Counted from the stretch's first letter, positions 1-9,478 are shown. The stretch is 64,000 bases of DNA from JACQAP01 sp035548375 (GCA_035548375.1 DASZTG010000063.1:116807-180806); one strand, 5' to 3'. Numbers and translations are program-made. The notes: a model not told the origin generated them from the letters alone.

Positions 1-2
1 AC

Positions 3-830
3 GCGCACATCGGCGCGCTGCTCGTGGATTCGGGCAAGATCACGCAGGCGGATGCCGATCGCGTCATGCACCTGCAGCGCGAGAAAGGCCTGCGCTTCGG
101 CGATGCCGCCATCAAGCTCGGCCTGGTGGCCACGTCGGACATCCAGGAAGTGCTGTCGCGGCAATTCGAGTTTCCCTACCTTGTTCCCGGCTCGAGCAGC
201 CTGAGCGGCAACCTCGTCGCCGCCTATGCGCCGTTCGACAAGAGGCTGGAGGTGTTCAAGGCGGTGCGCAGCCAGCTCATGCTGCGCTGGTTCAACCTCG
301 ACGTAGGCGCCAAGCATCTGGCGATCGTGAGTCCCGGCCGCAAGGAGGGCAGGAGCTACTTTGCGGCAAACCTGGCAGTGGCCTTCTCGCAACTCGGCGA
401 GCGCACGCTGCTCATCGACGCCGACATGCGCCACCCCAGCCAGCACCTGCTGTTCAGCCTGGAGAATCGCGCGGGCTTGTCCACGCTGCTCTCCGGCCGC
501 GCCGATGCCGAAGTCATCGAGCACATCGTGCCGTTGATGGACCTCTCGATCCTGCCCGCGGGTCCCAGGCCGCCGAACCCGCAGGAGCTGCTCGGCCGGC
601 CGTTCTTCCAGAAGCTGCTGGCCGATCTCGCCGAAGCCTACGACGTCATCATCCTCGATACCCCGGCGGCCGAATCCAGCGCAGACGCGCAGACCATAGC
701 GGTGCGCGCGGGCGGCGCGTTCATGATCGTGCGCCGCCACCATACGCCGGCGCGCAACGTCAAGACGCTGGCGGGACAACTCGGCGGCCTCGGCGCGACG
801 TTGATGGGCGCGGTCGTCAATGCGATCTAG
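3..830 (+). CDS. epsG: EPS chain-length tyrosine kinase, EpsG type (5' partial)
   Basis: BY-kinase-like P-loop ATPase that controls polysaccharide chain length with a Wzc/EpsF-type membrane partner. The reading frame is open to the left edge, so the start lies outside the window; an internal GTG at 24 is not a convincing start. The visible part begins with a GspE-N-like segment (GALLVDSGKI) and then carries the ATPase domain. The nucleotide loop is the degenerate form SPGRKEGRSY typical of EpsG, followed by LLIDADMR (Walker A') and VIILDTPA (Walker B). There is no tyrosine-rich C-terminal tail, which again fits EpsG rather than Wzc/CpsD. It heads the EPS gene run, 21 nt before the flippase frame. 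Family assignment is firm; phosphorylation targets are unknown. Confidence 0.9.
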   Translation, partial: AHIGALLVDSGKITQADADRVMHLQREKGLRFGDAAIKLGLVATSDIQEVLSRQFEFPYLVPGSSSLSGNLVAAYAPFDKRLEVFKAVRSQLMLRWFNLDVGAKHLAIVSPGRKEGRSYFAANLAVAFSQLGERTLLIDADMRHPSQHLLFSLENRAGLSTLLSGRADAEVIEHIVPLMDLSILPAGPRPPNPQELLGRPFFQKLLADLAEAYDVIILDTPAAESSADAQTIAVRAGGAFMIVRRHHTPARNVKTLAGQLGGLGATLMGAVVNAI

Positions 831-851
831 CACCTCGCATCCGCCGGTCGG

Positions 852-2231
852 TTGCGTGGCCCAACCAGCGACGCTGTGGTCCACGTGAACGCCTACTGGA
901 TCCGTTACCTGCCGGGCTTCGTCCGCACCAGGCTGGACGGCCGTCACCGCCTGCAGGCCATCGTCAGCAACAGCGGCTGGTTGTTCGTGGACAGGGTGCT
1001 GCGCATGGCGGCGGGGCTGCTCGTCGGCGTTTGGGTGGCGCGCTACCTGGGACCGTCCCAATACGGCTTGTGGAATTACGCGGTCGCGTTCGCGGCTCTG
1101 GTTGGCGCTTTCGCCTCGCTGGGACTCGACAACATCGTCGTGCGCGAGCTGGTTCGCCATCCGCAGCGCCTCGACCGGATACTCGGCACGGCCTTCGTGC
1201 TCAAGCTCATCAGCGGCGTTGCCGCCCTGGCTGTTGCGATTGTCGCGATAGCGATCGTGCGCACCGGGGACACGCTGGCCATGTGGCTGGTCGGCATCAG
1301 CGCCGCCGGATTCATCTTCCAGTCGGTCAACGTCGTGTCGTTCTACTTCCAGGCCAAGGTCAGGTCGAAATTCACGGTCTACGCGACCAATGGCGCCTTC
1401 CTGCTGTCGGCCATCGCAAAGGTCGTCATGCTGGTGGCTGGAGCCCCGCTGCTGGCTTTCGCCATTGCCGGACTCGCGGAGGTGGTGCTGTCCGCGATTT
1501 TCCTGGTGGTGGCATACAAGCTGAACCACCTGCAGATGCGCAGCTGGCGCTTCGACCGGACAGAGGCGAAGGTGCTTCTGCGCGAATCCTGGCCGCTGAT
1601 GCTGTCCGGCATGGCGATCATCGTCTATACCCGCATCGACCAGATCCTGATCGGCCAGATTCTCGACGAGCATGCCGTGGGCCTCTACAGCGCCGCGGTC
1701 CGCATCAGCGAAGTCTGGTATTTCGTTCCCGTGGCGATCGCCACGTCGGTGTTTCCGTCCATCCTGGAAAACAAGAAACGCAGCGAGGCACTGTACCTGC
1801 ATCGCCTGCAGTCGTTGCTCGACGTGCTCGCGATCATGAGCGTGGCGGTGGCGCTGCTCGTCACGTTTGCCGGGGACTTCATCATCGCAATGCTCTACGG
1901 CGCCGCATACGCCGACGCCGCGGCGGTGTTGAAGATCCACGTCTGGACCGGCGTATTCGTGGGGTTGACGGCGGCGGCCAGCGGCTGGTTCCTGACCGAG
2001 GGCCTGCAGACCCTGGCGTTGCGCCGGACGCTAGTGGGCGCGGTGGCCAGCATCAGCCTGAACGTGCTGCTCATTCCCCGCTTCGGCATCGTCGGCGCCG
2101 CATGGGCGGGGCTGGTTGCGCAGGCCATCTGCGTGTTCTCGAACGCGGCGACCGCGGGCAGCAGGAAGATTTTCGTCATGCAGCTGAAGGCGTTCCAGGC
2201 GCGAACGATTTTAAGGAGGGTGGTTCCGTGA
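852..2231 (+). CDS. Wzx-type polysaccharide flippase
   Basis: Polytopic inner-membrane protein of the MATE/MVF-like polysaccharide transporter clan. It is expected to flip the lipid-linked repeat unit to the periplasm. About 459 residues with roughly 12 hydrophobic segments; the N-terminal region around GVWVARYLGPSQYGLWNY is characteristic of Wzx/RfbX proteins. The frame opens with TTG at 852; GTG at 876 or 885 is an alternative, and none has a clear Shine-Dalgarno sequence, so the N-terminus is uncertain. The stop overlaps the GTG start of the next gene by 4 nt, which indicates translational coupling in the EPS operon. Confidence 0.88.
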   Translation: MRGPTSDAVVHVNAYWIRYLPGFVRTRLDGRHRLQAIVSNSGWLFVDRVLRMAAGLLVGVWVARYLGPSQYGLWNYAVAFAALVGAFASLGLDNIVVRELVRHPQRLDRILGTAFVLKLISGVAALAVAIVAIAIVRTGDTLAMWLVGISAAGFIFQSVNVVSFYFQAKVRSKFTVYATNGAFLLSAIAKVVMLVAGAPLLAFAIAGLAEVVLSAIFLVVAYKLNHLQMRSWRFDRTEAKVLLRESWPLMLSGMAIIVYTRIDQILIGQILDEHAVGLYSAAVRISEVWYFVPVAIATSVFPSILENKKRSEALYLHRLQSLLDVLAIMSVAVALLVTFAGDFIIAMLYGAAYADAAAVLKIHVWTGVFVGLTAAASGWFLTEGLQTLALRRTLVGAVASISLNVLLIPRFGIVGAAWAGLVAQAICVFSNAATAGSRKIFVMQLKAFQARTILRRVVP

Positions 2232-2800
2232 ATGCTCCCATGAACAATGCAGTGGGCGGTTTGGCAGGTGTCGCAGCGGCGGGGCCCGTGCCCAGGAAGT
2301 TGAACGTCGGCTGCGGTACCGACTATCGCGAAGGCTTCATCAACATCGACGGCAGCAATGTCCTTTCTAAAGTCGACGCGGTCATCGACATCGGCAAGGC
2401 GAGCCTGCTCGATCACTTTGGTGCCGGCGAGGTGGATTTCATCCTGGCCAACGACATCATCGAGCATCACTTCCGCTGGGAAGCGCTGGCAATCCTGCGC
2501 GACTTCTTCACGTTGCTCGCCCCGGGCGGCTCCATCGAAATCAGGGTGCCGGATGCGAAATTCATCATCGGCTCGTGGCGCATGCCGATCGAGAAAAAGA
2601 TCGTGCTGCTGTACGGCGGGCAGGACATCCCGCAGGGAAACGCCGAGATGGACGAGTCGAGAAAGAAATTCCCCGGCTACTTCTGCCACAAGTACGGCTG
2701 GACCATGCAATCCATGAAGAAGGAACTGGAGGGTATCGGTTTCAAGAACGTCAACGCCCAAAGGCAGGGCACGAATTTCGTCAGCCGCGCCACCAAGTGA
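2228..2800 (+). CDS. SAM-dependent methyltransferase (class I fold)
   Basis: Small (190 aa) class I methyltransferase, probably acting on a sugar of the EPS repeat or on a biosynthetic intermediate. The glycine-rich SAM-binding motif LNVGCGTDY lies near residues 25-33, and an acidic strand (INIDGS) follows; DIIEHH and the LLAPGGSIEIRVPD strand fit motifs of the Methyltransf_11 type. The start is GTG at 2228, chosen because a strong ribosome site (AAGGAGGG, 2212-2219) precedes it; it overlaps the flippase stop by 4 nt. The long open frame upstream is only a shadow of the flippase. The methyl acceptor cannot be read from sequence. Confidence 0.85.
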   Translation: MNAPMNNAVGGLAGVAAAGPVPRKLNVGCGTDYREGFINIDGSNVLSKVDAVIDIGKASLLDHFGAGEVDFILANDIIEHHFRWEALAILRDFFTLLAPGGSIEIRVPDAKFIIGSWRMPIEKKIVLLYGGQDIPQGNAEMDESRKKFPGYFCHKYGWTMQSMKKELEGIGFKNVNAQRQGTNFVSRATK

Positions 2801-2803
2801 ATC

Positions 2804-3994
2804 ATGCTGCGAAATGAATCGATGCAGTCGCCGGCCCTGACGCGTCCGCCGTTGGACGCCTCGCCGGCATTTGCGCAGCCCATGGATGTCACGACCGTCA
2901 TCACCACGGTCCGGCACAACATCGGCGACGACTTCGTGCGTGAGGGCCTGCTGTTCCTGCTCGATTCCGTCGATGCGCTGCGTCGCGTCGAGCTCGTGCA
3001 CAAGCATTCCCCGGTCACGGCCACCTACGGCTGGGAATCGGTCCGCCAGTTGCGCTGGTCGCGCCGTATCGAGCCCGTGCTGCGGACCTTGCATGTGCGC
3101 AACCGGGTCGGCGAAGCGGACCTGTTGCTGCAAAGCGGCGCGCCGGTCTACTGGTGCCATCCGGGCGGCCCGCATTGCGCGGACAACGAGTGGTTCGATC
3201 CGCTTATACGCAAGCGCTTCCTGCCCGACCGCCGCGGCCGCCGCTTCATCAGCGTCGCCGGCGGCAGTTGCCAGCGCTACGGCTCCGACGGCAGCGAGAT
3301 CGAGCAATGCCCGAGATGCCGCGCCTACATCCGCGAATTCTTCGACAGCTGCGACCTCACGCTGCTGCGCGATGATCTGGCGAGGAAGATGCTGAACCGC
3401 GCGGGGCGCGATGCCGACGTGCTGCCGTGCACGTCGATATTCGCGCGCGACCGCATGAAGATCGTGCCGCGCAAGGGCGAATACATCGTGCTCAATTTCA
3501 TGGAAAGCGGCGGCCACTACACGTTCGGCCAGGACATCGACGCGGGACGCTGGCGCCGCCAGTTCGTTGCGCTGGCGCGCGAGGCCGCGAAAGCCGGGCG
3601 CGTCGTCATCGCCTGCCACACGCCCGGGGAGGAAAAGCTGGCCGGCGAACTGTTGCCCGACGTTGAAAGATTCCTCGTCCCGAACGAGCACGTTGCCTTC
3701 ATGGAGTTCTATGCCGGCGCGGCGTGGGGCGTCATGAACCGCGTGCACGGCGCCTTCATGATGGCCTCGCTCGGGAAGCCGGCGGTGGTCATCGGCAACG
3801 ACAGCCGCGCGCGCATGATCGAGAACCTGGGCCTGCCTTCGCACTACGTCGAGGATGTCGAGGAAGTGGGCGTGACGCGCCTGATAGACGAGGCGCGCTC
3901 GCGCTGCGCGACGTATCCGGAGCAGATCGAGGCGATTCGAAAGGACGCCCGAACCCGCTACGAGGGCCGCATCGCCGCGGCGCTTTCCTCATGA
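2804..3994 (+). CDS. Polysaccharide pyruvyl transferase family protein
   Basis: Likely transfers pyruvate from phosphoenolpyruvate to a sugar to form a ketal, a common acidic decoration of bacterial EPS. The C-terminal half carries the family hallmark NRVHGAFMMASLGKPAVV near residue 310, the RxHG motif of PF04230. Around 396 aa, normal for the family. Starts are possible at ATG 2804, 2822 or 2882; 2804 sits 3 nt after the methyltransferase stop and is used here. A CxxC pair (QCPRCRAY) near residue 170 is an unusual addition that might bind metal. The stop overlaps the next start (ATGA). Confidence 0.85.
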   Translation: MLRNESMQSPALTRPPLDASPAFAQPMDVTTVITTVRHNIGDDFVREGLLFLLDSVDALRRVELVHKHSPVTATYGWESVRQLRWSRRIEPVLRTLHVRNRVGEADLLLQSGAPVYWCHPGGPHCADNEWFDPLIRKRFLPDRRGRRFISVAGGSCQRYGSDGSEIEQCPRCRAYIREFFDSCDLTLLRDDLARKMLNRAGRDADVLPCTSIFARDRMKIVPRKGEYIVLNFMESGGHYTFGQDIDAGRWRRQFVALAREAAKAGRVVIACHTPGEEKLAGELLPDVERFLVPNEHVAFMEFYAGAAWGVMNRVHGAFMMASLGKPAVVIGNDSRARMIENLGLPSHYVEDVEEVGVTRLIDEARSRCATYPEQIEAIRKDARTRYEGRIAAALSS

Positions 3995-5187
3995 TTAACG
4001 CCGCCTCCGCCCGTAACCGTTCCGGCGCGCTCAGAAGCCTCGCCGTGCGCTGCGTTGCGTGGGTCGCGGAGAACGCCGTCCTGCTGTATTCGCGTCCGCG
4101 CAACCGCGGGAGCGACGTACTGCTGGTGCGCCTGGACGCGATCGGCGACTTCATATTGTGGATCGATGCCGCGAAGGAACTCAGGGCATTGCTGCCGGAC
4201 CGGCGGCTGGTCCTGGTCGCGAATTCCATCTGGGCGGACGTCGCGGCCTGCCTGCCGTTCTGGGACGAAGTCTGGCCGGTCGACGTTTCCCGACTGAAGC
4301 GGCACGGCATGTATCGGTGGAAGCTGATGGCTGCGCTGCGCAAGCGCGGCTTCGACATCGCCATCCAGCCGACGCACTCGCGTTCGTTCATGGAAGGGGA
4401 CACCGTGGTACGCGCCAGCGGCGCCCGCGATCGCATCGGGGCGGCGGGGGACGACAGGCGCATGCTGGGATGGCAAAGAAAGGTATCCGACGGCTGGTAC
4501 ACGCGCCTTGTGCCGTCGCGCGCGGAACGCATGACGGAGCTGGAACGCAATGCGGAATTCCTGCGCAACCTCGGACGGGAAGGATTCGCGGAGTCCTTGC
4601 CCCGGCTGCCGAAGCTGGCCGAGCTTCCGGCGGACCTGCGCATTCGCCAGCCCTACCTGATTCTGTTTCCGGGCGCGTCCTGGAGCGGCAGGCAATGGCC
4701 GCCGGCCAGGTTCGCCGAAATCGCGGACGGACTGGTGCGCGAGACGGGATTGATGGCAATTGTTTGCGGCAGCGAGCCGGAAGCGATGCTGTGCCAGCAG
4801 GTCGTGGAATCGTCACACGCAAATATGATGAATTTCGCCGGCAAGACCTCGCTTCCGCAATTCGTCGAACTGGTGAGGGAGGCCCGATTGCTGATCGGCA
4901 ACGAGACTTCGGCGATCCACATCGCGGCGTCCGTCGGGACGCCCGCAGTGTGCATCCTGGGCGGCGGCCACTACGGCCGCTTCCTGCCCTACGGCCAGGC
5001 GGTCGATCGCGCGGCGCGCCTGGAAATCGTCATTCGCGCGATGCCCTGCTTCGGCTGCGACTGGCAATGCTCGCAACCGCACGAACCGGGCGCGGCCGTG
5101 CCTTGCATCGGCGAGATCCCGGTGCGCGAAGTCATGGATGCGAGCAGGCGGGCGCTGGGAACCCAAACGGCGTTGGCGCTGGCCTGA
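3991..5187 (+). CDS. Glycosyltransferase family 9 (heptosyltransferase-like)
   Basis: GT-B glycosyltransferase related to WaaF/WaaC/WaaQ. The N-terminal domain begins after about 40 residues with VLLVRLDAIGDF, the usual GT9 opening; the C-terminal donor site has the signature LLIGNETSAIHIAASVGTP near residue 300. A Cys-rich stretch (CFGCDWQC) near residue 355 is frequent in GT9 members from polysaccharide clusters. The ATG at 3991 overlaps the previous stop by 4 nt, and the frame that continues upstream is a shadow of the pyruvyl transferase. The donor sugar is unknown; heptose is not implied by family membership. It ends 14 nt from the stop of the convergent acetyltransferase. Confidence 0.88.
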   Translation: MINAASARNRSGALRSLAVRCVAWVAENAVLLYSRPRNRGSDVLLVRLDAIGDFILWIDAAKELRALLPDRRLVLVANSIWADVAACLPFWDEVWPVDVSRLKRHGMYRWKLMAALRKRGFDIAIQPTHSRSFMEGDTVVRASGARDRIGAAGDDRRMLGWQRKVSDGWYTRLVPSRAERMTELERNAEFLRNLGREGFAESLPRLPKLAELPADLRIRQPYLILFPGASWSGRQWPPARFAEIADGLVRETGLMAIVCGSEPEAMLCQQVVESSHANMMNFAGKTSLPQFVELVREARLLIGNETSAIHIAASVGTPAVCILGGGHYGRFLPYGQAVDRAARLEIVIRAMPCFGCDWQCSQPHEPGAAVPCIGEIPVREVMDASRRALGTQTALALA

Positions 5188-5201
5188 TGGAACAGCTCCG
5201 G

Positions 5202-5831
5202 TCAAGCGAGATCGGCATCGTGGCTTCGGTCGGCATATCTGGCGACGAAGCGCTCGATGTCGAAGAAATCGGCCGCCCTTTCCCTGACCACCTCGTCGGC
5301 CCAGTCCCACCAGCGAATTTCCAGCAGCCTGGCGATGATTTCAGGGGCGAATCGATGCTTGATCACGCGCGCGGGCGTGCCGGCGACGATCGCATACGGC
5401 GCGACGTCGCGGGTTACCACCGCCCCCGCGCCCACGACCGCGCCGTCGCCGATGCGCACGCCGGACAGCACGATCACGCCATGCCCGATCCAGACGTCGT
5501 TGCCGACATGGATGTTGCCCTTGGAATTCACGCGGTAGGTGCCGGTGTATTGCAGGAACACCGGGGACGTGCTGACGGCGCCGTGATCGTGCTCGCCGCC
5601 GGCGAGGAACACGACGTCCTCGGCGATCGAGCAATACTTGCCGACGCTGACCGACAGTTCCTTCTGCCAGCCGTACAAATGGACGCCGTTCGCATATGAA
5701 TGCGTGCCGATCTTCCATTGCATCGGCCCGGTCCGCATCGACCGCTCGGCATTCACGCCGCCCTCCGGAAATTCGTCGTGGCGCCAGAGATTGGAGAACC
5801 GGTACACGAATCTGGATAGTCTGCGCAGCAT
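5202..5831 (-). CDS. CatB/Vat-type hexapeptide acetyltransferase
   Basis: Left-handed beta-helix acyltransferase, trimeric in the family, expected to O-acetylate a sugar. The hexapeptide repeats run through IHVGNDVWIGHGVIVLSG and IGDGAVVGAGAVVT, followed by the diagnostic AGTPARVIKHRF; the catalytic His is probably in GGEHDHG. About 209 aa, standard for the xenobiotic acetyltransferase (XAT) group. It is the only leftward gene among the EPS glycosyltransferases, so it is transcribed separately, from the short divergent region before the O-antigen ligase gene. An EPS role is inferred from position; some close relatives acetylate antibiotics. Confidence 0.87.
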   Translation of the reverse strand: MLRRLSRFVYRFSNLWRHDEFPEGGVNAERSMRTGPMQWKIGTHSYANGVHLYGWQKELSVSVGKYCSIAEDVVFLAGGEHDHGAVSTSPVFLQYTGTYRVNSKGNIHVGNDVWIGHGVIVLSGVRIGDGAVVGAGAVVTRDVAPYAIVAGTPARVIKHRFAPEIIARLLEIRWWDWADEVVRERAADFFDIERFVARYADRSHDADLA

Positions 5832-5967
5832 TATTGGATCCTCATCGCGGCTCGCCGATGGACTTCCGGTCGATGGCGCAGCGTGATTCTAAAGTCTCTG
5901 GCGCGGGCCGCGCCGGCAATTCGATAGCGAATCCCGCTCGCGGATTCCTGATTCCGGTCGTCGACGC

Positions 5968-7527
5968 ATGAGCGAATATTCGATGGCAGGCGCCTATGCC
6001 GCCCATTCCGTGCGCATGCGCTGGCTCGTTCCGGCCGTGTTCATCGTTGCGGCCGCCGCTTTCGGGGCGGCCATTCCCATGACGCCGCCGTGGTGGATTC
6101 CGCTGGCCGTCGTGGCGGGCCTCGTGGTCATGGTCTCCACGGCGATCTTTCCGATGATCGGCCTGGTGGCCACTTTCCTGCTGACCGTGCAGGTCGTGCC
6201 GCCGCAGTTCGCGCCCGAAGTCTCGCTCAAGGTGGTCAAGCTCGATCCGGGCGAAATCCTGTTCATGTGGACTTTTTTCGTCTGCGCGGCGAGGGCCGTG
6301 CTCCTGAAGCAATCCGACAAGTTCGAATGGCCGCGGTTTTCGATTCCGGTGCTTTTTATCCTGGGCTGCGCCTTCGTCGGCGTCGTCTACGGCAAATACA
6401 TCCAGCACAACGGCGAATTCGTGCTGGCCGAGGCGCGCGGCTTCCTCGGGCTGCTGGCGCTGCCGATGATCCAGTTCCTGATCCGCGACCGCAACGACAT
6501 CCGGCAGCTATGCATGTGGCTGTGCTTCGCCGCGGTCATCGTGGCCGGCTACATCATCGTGCAGACGGTCACCGGAATCCCGATCCTGGGCGGGCGCTTC
6601 GAGCCGCTCGACCATGAAAACGCGGATGTGATGCGCAGCGTCGCGCCGGGCGCCTCGGTGCAGGCGTTCGCGCTCTACTACATGGCGCTCTCGCTGAAGT
6701 CGCCGGGCGGACGCATTCGATTCTGGCTCTTGCCGCTGATATTGATCGTGCTGCTGGGCCTGCTCGGAACCTTCGGGCGCGGCACCTGGGTGACCACCGC
6801 CCTGGGCGGACTCATCGTCGCGTTCCTGATCGGCAAATGGCGCGGCCTGTTCCTGGCGATGCTCGCCGGCGTGCTGCTGGTGACCTTGACCTTGTCCGCC
6901 GCCTATGTGGTCAAGCCGCGCGTTGCCGAGGCGGCCATCGATCGCGCGCTCGGCATAGGACGTGAGCTGGACAAAGGCGATTCGTTCGGCTGGCGCCGCA
7001 TAGAGAACCAGCTTGCCATCAAGTCCATCCTCAAGCGTCCGTGGCTGGGGACAGGCTTGGGCGGCATCTACAAGGACGTGGCGTCCTCGCGCGGACATTT
7101 TGACGCCGAATTCTATTTCATCCACAACTCCTATCTTTTCTTCCCGCTGAAGATGGGCATATTCGCGGCGCTGGGCCCCATCCTGATCATCGGGACTTTC
7201 CTGCTCCTGTTCCTGCGGATTTACCGGATGACCAACGGCCAGGTCGGAACCATCGTCGCGATTTGCACGGGCCTGACGGTCGTCATGCACATCGCCGCCT
7301 ATGCCGGCCAGACGCTGCGATCGTTCCCGGGCTTGTTGCCCCTGTGCACGGCCATGGGGTTGTGCGCGTGCATGTACCGTTTCCTGCGTGCCGAGCAGAA
7401 GGCCAGTCCGCAGGTGGAGGTTATTCCGCGCGCCGTCCCGCGCGGTCCGGCGCGCGTGCGCGAAACCAGGATCGTCAGCCCGACGCGACCTGCATTGCCG
7501 GCCTTCGCCCGGCCGAAGGAGGCTTGA
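5968..7527 (+). CDS. O-antigen ligase / Wzy-type polymerase family membrane protein
   Basis: Large polytopic membrane protein (519 aa, about a dozen hydrophobic helices) with a long periplasmic loop between residues of roughly 320 and 390, the arrangement of the Wzy_C/WaaL family. The loop contains WRRIENQLAIKSILKRPWLG and GHFDAEFYFIHNSYLFFPLK; the latter matches the conserved H-N-x-Y region near the catalytic His of ligases. In an EPS operon with a Wzx-type flippase the likely job is periplasmic polymerisation of lipid-linked repeats. A basic, proline-rich cytoplasmic tail follows the last helix. Its stop shares one base with the start of the glycanase (TGATG). Confidence 0.86.
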   Translation: MSEYSMAGAYAAHSVRMRWLVPAVFIVAAAAFGAAIPMTPPWWIPLAVVAGLVVMVSTAIFPMIGLVATFLLTVQVVPPQFAPEVSLKVVKLDPGEILFMWTFFVCAARAVLLKQSDKFEWPRFSIPVLFILGCAFVGVVYGKYIQHNGEFVLAEARGFLGLLALPMIQFLIRDRNDIRQLCMWLCFAAVIVAGYIIVQTVTGIPILGGRFEPLDHENADVMRSVAPGASVQAFALYYMALSLKSPGGRIRFWLLPLILIVLLGLLGTFGRGTWVTTALGGLIVAFLIGKWRGLFLAMLAGVLLVTLTLSAAYVVKPRVAEAAIDRALGIGRELDKGDSFGWRRIENQLAIKSILKRPWLGTGLGGIYKDVASSRGHFDAEFYFIHNSYLFFPLKMGIFAALGPILIIGTFLLLFLRIYRMTNGQVGTIVAICTGLTVVMHIAAYAGQTLRSFPGLLPLCTAMGLCACMYRFLRAEQKASPQVEVIPRAVPRGPARVRETRIVSPTRPALPAFARPKEA

Positions 7528-8558
7528 TGGAAATCCATGGCAAAGGAGTTCGGAGCAGGGCGACGGTGCTTGGGCTGATCTGCGTGGTGCTCTCGTGCGC
7601 CGCCTCGATGGCGACGGCACAGGACTGCGGCGGCCCGCTGACCGGCATCAACATGGCGGGTGCGGAGTTCGGGAAAAACGTTCCCGGACGCGAAGGCGCC
7701 GACTACCGGTTCCCGAGCGGGCGGCAGATCGAGTATTTCGCGCGGTTGGGCTTCAAGTCGATGCGGCTGCCGGTGCGGTGGGAGCGGCTGCAGCCGGAAC
7801 TGGGCGGCGACCTCGATGAACGATACCTGATAGGCATCGTGAATTTCCTCAACGAGGCGGCCCGCAACGACATGACGGTCATCGTCGATCTGCACAACTA
7901 CGCGCGCTACAACAACCAGGTCATCGGCAGCGAAGGCGTGTCGGCCTTCGCTTTCCAGAATGTCTGGCAGCGAATCGCGCTCGCGCTGAACGGCCACCGG
8001 GCGTTGCTTGGATATGGATTGATGAACGAGCCGAACAGGACCGGCGGCTTGTGGCATCGGGTGGCCCAGTCGGGCGTGGACGGCATCCGCAGCGTGGATC
8101 GCGTCCACCGGATCTATGTGTCGGGTGAACAATTCAGCAGCGCGTCCAGCTGGCCGAAAGTCAATCCGCAGCCGTTCGTGAACGATCCGGTGAAGCTGGA
8201 AGTCTACGAAGGACACATCTACTTCGATGCGGACTCCAGCGGGCGCTATGCCTCCCCGGAGCCTCCCGCCGATCCGGCGCAGCTCGTCGATGCGAGGCTG
8301 CGACCTTTCATGCAGTGGCTCGCGGAATACAACAAGCAGGGCATCATCGGCGAATGGGGCGTGCCGAGCGACGATGCGCGCTGGTTCCCCGTCGCGCAGC
8401 GGATGGTCGAATTTTCGCGCGAGAATTGCCTGCCGACGTTTATCTGGGCCGGCGGAACCTGGAGTCCCGGATACAAGTTGTCGCTGGAGCCGCGCAACGG
8501 CATGGAGCGGGCGCTGACCCGGCATCTGGCCAGCCTGATGCATCGGCTCGCGAACTGA
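7527..8558 (+). CDS. Secreted GH5-family glycoside hydrolase (cellulase-like)
   Basis: Endoglycanase-type enzyme with a signal peptide (about residues 1-31, ending near SMATAQ). The catalytic domain shows the clan A pattern: MRLPVRWE on an early strand, DLHNYARYN, the acid/base glutamate in GYGLMNEPN near residue 168, and the nucleophile glutamate in IIGEWGVP near residue 275. Start ATG 7527 has a good ribosome site (GAAGGAGG). The 343 aa length suits a single GH5 domain without a carbohydrate-binding module. EPS operons often carry a glycanase that trims or releases polymer, so the substrate may be the locus's own EPS rather than cellulose. Confidence 0.9.
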   Translation: MEIHGKGVRSRATVLGLICVVLSCAASMATAQDCGGPLTGINMAGAEFGKNVPGREGADYRFPSGRQIEYFARLGFKSMRLPVRWERLQPELGGDLDERYLIGIVNFLNEAARNDMTVIVDLHNYARYNNQVIGSEGVSAFAFQNVWQRIALALNGHRALLGYGLMNEPNRTGGLWHRVAQSGVDGIRSVDRVHRIYVSGEQFSSASSWPKVNPQPFVNDPVKLEVYEGHIYFDADSSGRYASPEPPADPAQLVDARLRPFMQWLAEYNKQGIIGEWGVPSDDARWFPVAQRMVEFSRENCLPTFIWAGGTWSPGYKLSLEPRNGMERALTRHLASLMHRLAN

Positions 8559-8633
8559 TGGTCGAGAGCGATGCGTTCATCGCCGGATACCGGCCTTGCA
8601 CGGAACATGACTGACGCATTGGAGGAGGACAGC

Positions 8634-9398
8634 ATGACGCCGCCAGATCGAAGACCGTTTTTCTCCATCGTGGTGTGCAGCTGGAACAGCGCCGCGTTCA
8701 TCCGCGATTGCGTGCAGTCGGTGCTCGACCAGACATTCGCTTCGTATGAAATCGTGTTCGTCGACGGCGGCTCGACGGACGGCACGCTGGAATACATCGC
8801 TTCCGTGCCCGCGGCGAAGACGGTGCTGAACGACGTGCGCGGCGGCATCGCCAATGCCATGAACGCGGGCATACGCGCCGCGCACGGCCAAGTCATCGCG
8901 CACCTGCATTCGGACGACTACTACTACGGACCGCGCACGCTCGAGCGGGTCCATGGCGTTTTTGCCGAGCATCCTGCGGCGGCGTGGGTCTACGGCTGGT
9001 TCAAGAACGACGTCGACGGGATCGTCAAGGATCCGCCGTATTCGGCACGCAGCTACTCCCGCGCGGCGCTGCTGCGCCGGAACATCGTTCCCCACTGCGC
9101 CACCTTCGTCCGCTCCGAGGTCTTCGCCAGCCTTGGCGGCTTCGATCCCGCATACCGCCTGGCGATGGACTACGACATGTGGCTGCGGATTTCGGCCCGC
9201 CACGCGCCGGTACAGATCGAGGATTGCCTGGGCGTATTCCGGCGGCATTCGGCGAGCGCCACCACGGTCAACCGGCTGAAGTCCTTCAACGAGGACTTCA
9301 GGGCGAGGTTCGTCCACGGCCCGGCGTGGCACTGGCCGGAATTCGGCGTGCGTTACCTGGTCAGGCGGTTCCGGGACTTGCGCAGCCCGATCGCCTAG
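8634..9398 (+). CDS. Glycosyltransferase family 2 (GT-A)
   Basis: Inverting GT-A glycosyltransferase, 254 aa. The N-terminal nucleotide-binding region has FSIVVCSWNSAAFI and VDGGSTDGT; the metal-binding DxD equivalent is HLHSDDYYYG. The C-terminal part AMDYDMWLRIS resembles WfgS/WcaA-type GT2 enzymes. ATG 8634 is preferred over the in-frame ATGs at 8571 and 8607 because a perfect GGAGGAGG at 8621-8628 lies 5 nt upstream. There is no transmembrane segment. The gene sits 75 nt after the glycanase. Specificity cannot be inferred. Confidence 0.9.
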   Translation: MTPPDRRPFFSIVVCSWNSAAFIRDCVQSVLDQTFASYEIVFVDGGSTDGTLEYIASVPAAKTVLNDVRGGIANAMNAGIRAAHGQVIAHLHSDDYYYGPRTLERVHGVFAEHPAAAWVYGWFKNDVDGIVKDPPYSARSYSRAALLRRNIVPHCATFVRSEVFASLGGFDPAYRLAMDYDMWLRISARHAPVQIEDCLGVFRRHSASATTVNRLKSFNEDFRARFVHGPAWHWPEFGVRYLVRRFRDLRSPIA

Positions 9399-9478
9399 CC
9401 GCACGGGGAAGCGGATGACACGATTCACGGACGAGATGAGGCGAAGGGGGATCTGTTTGGATCCACCCGAACCGTGTC

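Noticed and set aside
1895..3844. Long open frame on the minus strand across the flippase, methyltransferase and pyruvyl transferase genes
   Set aside because: It is antisense to three well-supported genes, has His/Arg-rich low-complexity translation and no family motif; a high-GC codon shadow.
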